Shown here piece by piece: positions 26,199 through 33,082 of a DNA stretch of 64,000 bases. Source of the stretch: Chitinophaga agrisoli (GTDB lineage: Bacteria; Bacteroidota; Bacteroidia; Chitinophagales; Chitinophagaceae); assembly GCF_008386695.1 (NCBI RefSeq), contig NZ_VUOC01000003.1, positions 854,421-918,420 of the forward strand. The letters are read 5' to 3'. How positions within the stretch are numbered: position 1 is the first letter of the stretch; every line of letters starts with the position of its first letter. The notes under the pieces were generated by a model. That model searched no databases, was not told where the DNA came from, and saw only the letters and a list, made by a program, of their open reading frames with translations. A program made the translations under genes and the position numbers.

Positions 26199-27260
26199 TT
26201 GCGGGTTTTAAGCATTATAACATTATTCGCTTTAGGGCTGCTGTTTGCCGTATTAGAGGCCAGCGGTACCCGGGAGCATATCACCCTTTCCCCCGGGGGA
26301 CCAGAGCCCTATGTGCTAAAATTGCCGCCCGGTTTACCATCCCCGGTTTATGATTTCTCAAAGAACCCGCTCACCAAACAAGGCGTTGCCTTAGGCCGCC
26401 ACCTGTTCTACGACCCTAAGCTTTCCCGCGACAGTACCATTTCCTGCGGTTTCTGCCACCAGCAATTTGCCGCTTTTGGGCATTATGACCATGCCCTGGC
26501 CCATGGGGTGGAGGGCCGCATAGGCGTACGCTCTGTACCCACGCTTTTTAACCTTATATGGCAAAAGGAATTTATGTGGGATGGCGGCGTAAATAACCTG
26601 GAGATACAACCGCTTACCCCCCTTACAGATCCCAATGAGATGGGGGAGGACCTGGGCAAGCTGGTAAAACGCCTGCAAAAAGATCCTGGCTACCGCAAAA
26701 TGTTCAAGGAGGCCTATGGTACGGAAGAGATCACCAGCCAGCGCCTGTTCCGGGCGCTCACCCAGTTCATTGCCACCATGGTGTCCTTTGAATCCAAATA
26801 TGATAGCGTAATGCGTAAAGCGCCCGGCGTGGCTTTTACGCCAGAAGAACAGGAGGGATATGTGATCTTTCAGCAAAAATGCGCCGCCTGCCATCGGGAG
26901 CCGTTTTTTACAGATAACTCCTACCGCAATAACGGGCTGCCTTACCTGCCGGCCCTGAATGATGTAGGCCGCATGCGCATTACCAGCAACACCGGCGATT
27001 ATTTGAAATTTAAGGTGCCCTCCTTGCGTAATGTGTTAAAAAGCTCCCCGTATATGCACGATGGCCGTTTCTTCGATATTTACCAGGTTTTTAACCACTA
27101 CAATAAGGGGGTGGAGCAAAGCAATACCATCGATCCCCTGGTAAAGAACGGTATCCCCCTTACAGACAAAGACCAGCGGGAGCTGTACATGTTCCTTAAC
27201 ACCCTTACCGACCCCGGCTTTATTGCCAATTCGTCACTCAGCGAGATACTCATACGATAA
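26199..27260 (+). CDS. Diheme cytochrome c peroxidase family protein, MbnH-like
   Basis: 353 residues from a TTG start; no ATG lies between the upstream in-frame stop (26172) and this codon. A signal peptide (MRVLSIITLFALGLLFAVLEA) sends it to the periplasm. Two heme c sites are visible, CGFCHQ (about residue 82) and CAACHRE. Conserved CcpA/MauG features include EFMWDGGVNNLE, VPSLRNV and PYMHDGRF. Its neighbour is an MbnP protein, so the likely job is MbnH-type tryptophan oxidation on MbnP rather than simple H2O2 detoxification. The heptamer array runs right up to the start codon, leaving no ordinary leader. Confidence 0.87.
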   Translation: MRVLSIITLFALGLLFAVLEASGTREHITLSPGGPEPYVLKLPPGLPSPVYDFSKNPLTKQGVALGRHLFYDPKLSRDSTISCGFCHQQFAAFGHYDHALAHGVEGRIGVRSVPTLFNLIWQKEFMWDGGVNNLEIQPLTPLTDPNEMGEDLGKLVKRLQKDPGYRKMFKEAYGTEEITSQRLFRALTQFIATMVSFESKYDSVMRKAPGVAFTPEEQEGYVIFQQKCAACHREPFFTDNSYRNNGLPYLPALNDVGRMRITSNTGDYLKFKVPSLRNVLKSSPYMHDGRFFDIYQVFNHYNKGVEQSNTIDPLVKNGIPLTDKDQRELYMFLNTLTDPGFIANSSLSEILIR

Positions 27261-27360
27261 TAGGGATATTTAACTTCCTTGAAACCAATACAGTTTAAAT
27301 AGTATTAATAAATACCTATTTTAAGTAGTGTTATAGCATGGTTTTTGGAACCTGTAGGGC

Positions 27361-27756
27361 ATGAAGAGGCAAATTGTAAAGTGGACCAGGTATGTGATAG
27401 TATGCCTTTGCGCGGTTTTATTACTGTCGCTGCCATTGTGGCTGGGTAGGGAAGAGGCCGTACAAAAAGAATCTTATAAGGGTACTGCCAGCTATTATGC
27501 CAACAAGTTCAATGGCCGCAGAACCGCAAACGGAGAGATCTTCAGCAACCAGGAAATGACGGCTGCCCATAACTCCCTGCCCCTGGGCACTTATGTTAAG
27601 GTCACTAACCTGCGTAATGGGCGTTCCGTGATAGTACGTATCACAGACCGCCTGCATCCTGATAACCGGCGCATTATAGATCTTACGCAGTTGGCAGCAC
27701 GCCAGCTGGGCTTTCTTTCACATGGTTTGACCAAGGTGAGTATAGAGATAGTATAA
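27361..27756 (+). CDS. RlpA-like double-psi beta-barrel protein
   Basis: 131 residues: an N-terminal membrane or signal segment (about residues 10-30, VIVCLCAVLLLSLPLWLG) and one RlpA-type DPBB domain. KGTASYYANKFNGRRTANGE, MTAAHNSLPLGTYVKVTN and VIVRITDRL align with RlpA, including the conserved Glu, His and Asp. The Asp normally found three residues after the Glu is Ser (GEIFS), and the usual DRGPF is DRLHP. No SPOR domain is present. RlpA proteins cleave glycan strands lacking stem peptides or act at the septum. Activity here is uncertain. Confidence 0.87.
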   Translation: MKRQIVKWTRYVIVCLCAVLLLSLPLWLGREEAVQKESYKGTASYYANKFNGRRTANGEIFSNQEMTAAHNSLPLGTYVKVTNLRNGRSVIVRITDRLHPDNRRIIDLTQLAARQLGFLSHGLTKVSIEIV

Positions 27757-27773
27757 TTTTAGGCATATAAGTA

Positions 27774-27808
27774 AAAGCCGCATGCATCATTATGATACAT
27801 GCGGCTTT
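27774..27808. terminator. Bidirectional intrinsic terminator
   Basis: AAAGCCGCATG and CATGCGGCTTT form 11 bp, continued by ATCAT/ATGAT after a C/A mismatch. It lies between the convergent rlpA-like and tag genes. Confidence 0.85.
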
Positions 27809-27830
27809 GCTGTTTAAAATTTAATGGTGG

Positions 27831-28400
27831 TTATTTCTTTTGCCGTGTCCAGCAGCTGGCAATATGATCATTTACCATACCGGTGGCCTGCATATAGGCA
27901 TAACAGATCGTGGAGCCTACAAACTTAAATCCCCTTTTCAGCAGGTCTTTGCTCATAGCGTCTGATAGGGGCGTTTTGGCGGGCACATCTCCCAGGGACC
28001 GTACATGATTATCTATCGGCTTATGCTGTACAAACTGCCAGATGTATTTGTCAAAGCTGCCAAACTCCTGCTGCACCTGCAAAAAAGCTTTAGCGTTGCT
28101 GATAACGGCGGCCACCTTTAGCCGGTTGCGGATAATACCGGGGTCCTGCAGCAGCTTTTCTACTTTTTTGTCTGTATAGCGCGCTATTTTCTTTGCATCC
28201 CAGTTATCAAAGGCGCGGCGGTAGTTCTCCCGCTTGGTGAGCACGGTATACCAGCTTAACCCTGCCTGTGCGCCTTCCAGGTTCAGCATCTCAAACAGCC
28301 GGGTATCGTCATGCAGGGGCCTGCCCCATTCATTATCGTGATAGTCTTTATAGAGCTGGTCTTTCAGCGACCAGCTGCAGCGGATCTTGTTATCGTCCAT
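27831..28400 (-). CDS. tag: DNA-3-methyladenine glycosylase I
   Basis: A 189-residue base-excision repair enzyme that removes 3-methyladenine. The structural zinc ligands are visible: Cys in RCSW near the N-terminus, His in YHDNEWG, and the C-terminal His and Cys in NDHIASC. The catalytic Glu region LNLEGAQAGLSW and the helix-hairpin-helix neighbourhood RNRLKVAAVISNAKAF are typical. It lies downstream of arsR on the same strand, separated by a 36-bp tandem duplication. Confidence 0.95.
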   Translation of the reverse strand: MDDNKIRCSWSLKDQLYKDYHDNEWGRPLHDDTRLFEMLNLEGAQAGLSWYTVLTKRENYRRAFDNWDAKKIARYTDKKVEKLLQDPGIIRNRLKVAAVISNAKAFLQVQQEFGSFDKYIWQFVQHKPIDNHVRSLGDVPAKTPLSDAMSKDLLKRGFKFVGSTICYAYMQATGMVNDHIASCWTRQKK

Positions 28401-28424
28401 ACAGGCAGCTTATAAGAAAGGTTA

Positions 28425-28496
28425 GATATCGGTGTAGCAGGTAGCTTATCAGCATAGCTGGATATCGGTGTAACGGGTAGTTTATCAGCATAACTA
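28425..28496. repeat. 36-bp tandem duplication (2 copies)
   Basis: Copies at 28425-28460 and 28461-28496 differ at five positions, all transitions. Each ends in a 5-bp stem, TAGCT/AGCTG in copy 1 and TAGTT/AACTA in copy 2. Three of the five changes keep the stem paired. The second copy overlaps the arsR stop codon. Confidence 0.88.
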
Positions 28497-28790
28497 GATC
28501 TCTGCCTGCACCACTTTGCTCAACTGCTCAAAAGTAGCTTCGTTGCGCTTGTAATAGGTCCATTGGCCTATCCGCTTGGAGGTTACCAGGCCGGCCTTCT
28601 GCAGTACTGCCAGGTTTTCTGAGATAGTGGATTGCGTAAGCCCGGACTTCTTCTGGATCTGTCCCACACAAACCCCGGTACTTAAGGGCTCCTGCTGGTC
28701 ATGGAAAAACTCCTCAGGCGTTTTTAACCAGTTCAGTATCTGTAGCCTTGTTTCGTTAGAAAGGGCTTTAAAGATTGCTAAATGTTCCAT
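28494..28790 (-). CDS. ArsR-family transcriptional regulator
   Basis: A 98-residue winged-helix repressor-type protein: MEHLAIFKALSNETRLQILNWL, then the recognition helix region SGLTQSTISENLAVLQKAGLV and the wing KRIGQWTYYKRN. The Cys in GVCVGQIQ is isolated, so no classical CxC metal site is apparent. Two ATGs further upstream are in frame, but a TACCTTTA promoter-like box lies between them and ATG 28790, which favours the shorter form. The target is unknown. tag lies downstream on the same strand. Confidence 0.88.
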   Translation of the reverse strand: MEHLAIFKALSNETRLQILNWLKTPEEFFHDQQEPLSTGVCVGQIQKKSGLTQSTISENLAVLQKAGLVTSKRIGQWTYYKRNEATFEQLSKVVQAEI

Positions 28791-28794
28791 CCTG

Positions 28795-28802
28795 TAAAGG
28801 TA
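28795..28802 (-). promoter_or_regulatory. Possible -7 box of arsR
   Basis: TACCTTTA on the minus strand is one mismatch from TAnnTTTG. It ends only 4 bases before the preferred ATG, which would make the transcript nearly leaderless. The same TACCTTTA octamer precedes the SET gene (38563-38570) and kdsA (58772-58779). Confidence 0.35.
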
Positions 28803-28836
28803 CATCGAATTTTCCCGATATCCCAATTAGGCGGGT

Positions 28837-31047
28837 TCACAGCGCCCAATCTTTCTGCAGGTTCTTCACCTGTTTCTTATACTGCTTCAGTTCAGCAACT
28901 GTTTGCTGTATAAACCCATTATCCTCCAGCTTGCCTATAACGGCTTCCATCTCCTCCTTGCTTTCATAAGCCATATTGCGGTAAGGGTTTTGGTAATCCT
29001 TTTCGCGTGACTGATGGATACAGGCGGTGATCCAGCCCATAGTGCTGACGGATTGCTGCAGGTTTTGTGCAAAACGTTCCGCGGTAAAGTCCTTAGGGCT
29101 TAATCCCTGTACATACAACATACTGGCAACGGCATGCTGCAGTTTATCTTCCGCATACTGTTTGCCTATCTCCTGGTAGGCCTCATGCACCTGCGCCCAG
29201 CTGTTGATCTTACCCTTCCGGATCCTGGCCTTCAGGTCTTCCAAGGTGTCTGCTTTCATCAGCTGTCCGCCTACATTTGTCCAGGCGCTGCGTTTAGCGC
29301 TTTTGCCGATGGTTTGCAGCGCGGCAAAAGAGTGGATGGTACTATCTGTATGCGCCAGTATGTTCCGGATGCCATACAGCACAATCAGCTCCCTGAACAG
29401 GGAATAGGCTTTATGCACTTTCAGCAGCTGTACCCGGCGGTGGCTGTTCTCCATATTTTCTGCCAGTATGGTCAGGCGGGCTACTTCGTCCGGGTGTACC
29501 AGTAACAGTTCCCGGCCCTTTTGCAGTAAGGCCTGCTCGCTTAGCTTTTCTATAGTATTGCCCCTGGCGGCATACCAGGCCTTAGCCGTAGCCAGTTCCA
29601 TTATTGGCAGGGAAGTGATCATTTCTTCCACGCTATCCGGCGCCAGGTAATCGTATTCGATCTCCTGGGTCTTATCCGTACGTTTATCGCGATCTACATA
29701 TTTCCAGGAGTTACGGGCCAGCGCATACATGTTATGCATAAACCAGTAGCCGGGCATGATCTTAAGCGTATTATCATGCTCACTGTTCAGGATCAGGCTA
29801 AAGGGAACGGGGATATGCAGTTCCTGCATATAGGTGCCTTTGGAGATAAGCGTAAAGCTGGCAAACTTGGAATTATGCTTCAGGCTTACGCACAGGCCCG
29901 GCCAGAAACCGCGCCCGGCTATTATCTCCCCGTCCGCCCCGCGGGAATTGTGGTTAGAGCCGATGGTGGCACCCGCGGCCATATTGCTCTGCCCCATGAT
30001 CAGTGCGGCACAGAGAAAGGAGTTGTTATGGTGCTGCTCATGCGCCGGGAAGATGAGCGAGTTCAACACCTCGCAACAGGAGATGGTAGCGTTATTACCC
30101 AGGTAGGAGTTAATAAGGCGCGCCCCATATTTTAACTGCGAGTGGGAGGCCATTACAAAGCGTACTGCCTTTACGCCGTAAAACACGCGGCAGCCATAGC
30201 CTATAATACCATTCACCAGCTCGCAGCCTTCGCCTATCTGTGAGGCTGCGCCAGCCATACTGTTAATGGTAAGGTTCTTTAGTTTATTAGCGCCTTTAAG
30301 GTAGGCGTCAGTGCCAATGGTTACATCCTTGATGATCTTACAGTTCTTTACCACGCTGCGGTCGCCTACCTTGCCGTAGTAACCGCGTTTTTTATCAAAC
30401 TGTTTTTCTGTAAATGCTTTGAATTGCTGCTGCAGGGCATCATCGTCCCGGTTACGGGTCCAGAGGTAGGCGTCGCCGGGCAGCATACCGTCAAAAGGCA
30501 TTACGCTGCGGCCGCCGTTCTCGTTACATAGCTCCAGCCAGATACGTATGTTTTCCTGCTCACCGTCCTTGATAATGCCATTACCAAACTTAGAATGGTC
30601 AGTAGTGGCCATTTCGTTCACATTGGCAATGATCACTTCATTGCCGATGATATAGTGGGAAAGGAAGTTCACATTATGTACCACTACGTTATCCCCGAAA
30701 TCACAGGCGCAGATGGTGCTGTTATACAATCCTACCGGCAGGCGCAGGTTATGGAATTCCAGGAAATAAGGCTCCAGCTTGCCAATACGCACCATACCAA
30801 AAAAATGGCAGTGCTGCACCAGCTGTGGGTTAAACTCGTTGGATACAAAGATATTATTCCAGTCGTCGGAGGTATTGTCATTCCTTACCAGGATCTCAAT
30901 CTCCTGTGCATTCAACTTGCGGTAGATATTGTGCTTGCCCCATTGCTGATCCCGGAGGTAATACTCATCTTTTCCTTTGGGTAACCAGGTAGTATCAATA
31001 AAGTGATAACCCAGCTCAGTTAAAGGTTTTTTCTGTATCAGGTTCAT
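28837..31047 (-). CDS. DUF4954 family protein, left-handed beta-helix-like
   Basis: A 736-residue cytoplasmic protein, well known in Bacteroidota but without assigned function. The middle (about residues 85-330) has hexapeptide-like turns (VVHNVNFLSHYIIGNEVIIANVNE, KNCKIIKDVTIGTDAYLKGA, IGEGCELVNGIIGYGCRVFYG), as in left-handed beta-helix acyl- or nucleotidyl-transferases. The C-terminal 250 residues are alpha-helical. It is 51 bases downstream of glmS on the same strand. A link to UDP-GlcNAc or other sugar-nucleotide metabolism is plausible but inferred from fold and neighbour only. Confidence 0.85.
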   Translation of the reverse strand: MNLIQKKPLTELGYHFIDTTWLPKGKDEYYLRDQQWGKHNIYRKLNAQEIEILVRNDNTSDDWNNIFVSNEFNPQLVQHCHFFGMVRIGKLEPYFLEFHNLRLPVGLYNSTICACDFGDNVVVHNVNFLSHYIIGNEVIIANVNEMATTDHSKFGNGIIKDGEQENIRIWLELCNENGGRSVMPFDGMLPGDAYLWTRNRDDDALQQQFKAFTEKQFDKKRGYYGKVGDRSVVKNCKIIKDVTIGTDAYLKGANKLKNLTINSMAGAASQIGEGCELVNGIIGYGCRVFYGVKAVRFVMASHSQLKYGARLINSYLGNNATISCCEVLNSLIFPAHEQHHNNSFLCAALIMGQSNMAAGATIGSNHNSRGADGEIIAGRGFWPGLCVSLKHNSKFASFTLISKGTYMQELHIPVPFSLILNSEHDNTLKIMPGYWFMHNMYALARNSWKYVDRDKRTDKTQEIEYDYLAPDSVEEMITSLPIMELATAKAWYAARGNTIEKLSEQALLQKGRELLLVHPDEVARLTILAENMENSHRRVQLLKVHKAYSLFRELIVLYGIRNILAHTDSTIHSFAALQTIGKSAKRSAWTNVGGQLMKADTLEDLKARIRKGKINSWAQVHEAYQEIGKQYAEDKLQHAVASMLYVQGLSPKDFTAERFAQNLQQSVSTMGWITACIHQSREKDYQNPYRNMAYESKEEMEAVIGKLEDNGFIQQTVAELKQYKKQVKNLQKDWAL

Positions 31048-31098
31048 GGTGTTCTTTTTTGAGAGGTGGAAGAGGCATAGGATAGCAAGTGTCGTGTG

Positions 31099-32934
31099 TT
31101 ACTCAACAGTCACTGACTTCGCCAGGTTCCTGGGCTTGTCCACATCATACCCTTTCAGCACGCCAATATGATATGCCAGCAATTGTAAGGGTATTACGGA
31201 GATCATGGGCGCTACCAGCTCGTCTGCTTCCGGTACTTCGATCACATCATCGGCCATGCCGGGTATGATCTGGTCGCCTTCTGTAACAATGGCGATCACC
31301 TTGCCTTTACGGGCTTTTATCTCCTGTATATTGGAAACGATCTTTTCATAGTAGCTGTCGCGTGTGGCCACAAATACTACCGGCAGCTGCTCATCTACCA
31401 GGGCAATAGGGCCGTGTTTCATTTCTGCGGCGGGGTAGCCTTCTGCATGTATATAGGAGATCTCTTTCAGCTTCAGCGCCCCTTCCAGCGCTACGGGGAA
31501 GTTATAGCCACGGCCCAGGTAGAGGAAGTCGCGGGCGTTTTTGTACTTAGCGGCAATGGCCTTTACCTGCTCATTCAGTTCCAGGGCGGTCCCTACTTTT
31601 TCAGATACATCCTGCAATTCATCCAGCAGGTGCTGGAAACGTTGCTGGGTAATGGAGCCCTTGTCTGCAGCTATCTTTAAACCCATCAGGCATAATACCG
31701 CCAGCTGCGCGGTAAACGCTTTGGTGCTGGCTACGCCAATCTCCGGGCCGGCATGGGTATAAGCGCCGGCATGTGACAGGCGGGCAATGGAAGAGCCTAC
31801 CACATTACATACGCCCAGGATAATAGCGCCCTGCTGTTTGGCGCTTTCCATGGCTACCAGGGTATCCGCCGTTTCGCCGGACTGGGATACGGCAATGATC
31901 ACATCGCCCTCGCCCACTACGGGATTGCGGTAGCGGAACTCAGAAGCATATTCCACTTCTACCGGTATACGGCATAGTTCCTCTATCATGTATTCCGCTA
32001 TCAGGCCGGCATGCCAGGAGGTGCCGCAGGCCACTATAATAATGCGCTTGGCTTTTGTCAGCACATCCATATGATCGCGTATACCACCCAGGGTAAGTTT
32101 ACCGTTTTTAGCGTCCAGGCGGCCGCGCATACTGTCAAAAATGGTTTGCGGCTGCTCAAAGATCTCTTTGAGCATAAAGTGGTCATAACCGCCTTTTTCA
32201 ATATTGGTAAGCTCTATATCCAGTTTCTGTATATAGGGCGTTTGCCTTTCGTTGGTGATGTTTTTGAGGATCAGCTCATCCGCTTTTACAATGGCAATTT
32301 CATAGTCATTCACATACACCACTTCTTTGGTGTATTCCACAATAGGAGAGGCGTCAGAGGCCAGGAAATGCTCTCCCTTGCCTACGCCTATTACCAGCGG
32401 ACTGCCTTTGCGGGCAGCTATCAGCGTATCAGGATTGTCCTCATCCACAATAACGATCACATAAGCGCCTACTACTCTTTTCAGCGCTATACGCAGGGCT
32501 TCTTCTACAGAACATTGGTTGCTGTTGCGGATCTCCTCTATAAAGTGGATCAGCACCTCTGTATCCGTATCGCTTTGGAACACGTGCCCTTTCTTTAAAA
32601 GCTCCTGTTTAAGTTGTGCATAGTTTTCAATAATGCCATTGTGTATCATGGCCAGTTTTCCATCACCGGAAACGTGGGGGTGGGAGTTACGGTCGCAGGG
32701 TTCCCCGTGCGTGGCCCAACGGGTGTGGCCGATAGCGATCTGGCTTTGCATATCCTTGCCGGTAAGGTACTCCTCCAGGCCGGCCACTTTTCCCTGCTTC
32801 TTGTACACATGCAATCCATGGTTGATAATGGCTATGCCCGCGCTGTCATATCCACGGTACTCCAGGCGTTTCAGGCCTTTCAATACAACGGGATAGGCCG
32901 CTCGCTGCCCGATATAAGCTACTATTCCACACAT
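31099..32934 (-). CDS. glmS: Glutamine-fructose-6-phosphate aminotransferase (isomerizing)
   Basis: 611 residues. It makes glucosamine-6-phosphate from fructose-6-phosphate and glutamine, the entry to UDP-GlcNAc. The N-terminal glutaminase domain starts MCGIVAYIG with Cys2 as nucleophile. Two SIS domains follow (VACGTSWHAGLIAEYMIEE; SQSGETADTLVAME; LGRGYNFPVALEGALKLKEISYIHAEGY). The C-terminus DKPRNLAKSVTVE is the standard family ending. No glmS ribozyme-like leader is evident. The upstream spacer holds a heptamer palindrome. Confidence 0.97.
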   Translation of the reverse strand: MCGIVAYIGQRAAYPVVLKGLKRLEYRGYDSAGIAIINHGLHVYKKQGKVAGLEEYLTGKDMQSQIAIGHTRWATHGEPCDRNSHPHVSGDGKLAMIHNGIIENYAQLKQELLKKGHVFQSDTDTEVLIHFIEEIRNSNQCSVEEALRIALKRVVGAYVIVIVDEDNPDTLIAARKGSPLVIGVGKGEHFLASDASPIVEYTKEVVYVNDYEIAIVKADELILKNITNERQTPYIQKLDIELTNIEKGGYDHFMLKEIFEQPQTIFDSMRGRLDAKNGKLTLGGIRDHMDVLTKAKRIIIVACGTSWHAGLIAEYMIEELCRIPVEVEYASEFRYRNPVVGEGDVIIAVSQSGETADTLVAMESAKQQGAIILGVCNVVGSSIARLSHAGAYTHAGPEIGVASTKAFTAQLAVLCLMGLKIAADKGSITQQRFQHLLDELQDVSEKVGTALELNEQVKAIAAKYKNARDFLYLGRGYNFPVALEGALKLKEISYIHAEGYPAAEMKHGPIALVDEQLPVVFVATRDSYYEKIVSNIQEIKARKGKVIAIVTEGDQIIPGMADDVIEVPEADELVAPMISVIPLQLLAYHIGVLKGYDVDKPRNLAKSVTVE

Positions 32935-32980
32935 TTTTGCTAAATTTTTTTAGGTATTAGCTTGCAATATGCATTATTAA

Positions 32981-33043
32981 TTACGAATAATCAATTAGGA
33001 ATTACGGTTGAGTAATGAAAAATCGTAATTCATAATTATTCGT
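32981..33043. repeat. Nine-heptamer palindromic array (TTACGAA family)
   Basis: It reads in 7-base register as TTACGAA, TAATCAA, TTAGGAA, TTACGGT, TGAGTAA, TGAAAAA, TCGTAAT, TCATAAT, TATTCGT. The outer ACGAATAAT/ATTATTCGT (9 bp) and inner GAATTACG/CGTAATTC (8 bp) are inverted. It lies in the spacer between the S9 peptidase and glmS. Confidence 0.75.
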
Positions 33044-33082
33044 GTTATGAACATTTCACAGACTGCCAGCGGTAATTTGTGA

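Noticed and set aside
32935-33082. glmS ribozyme
   Set aside because: The leader is AT-rich and holds only the heptamer palindrome; no ribozyme core sequence is visible.
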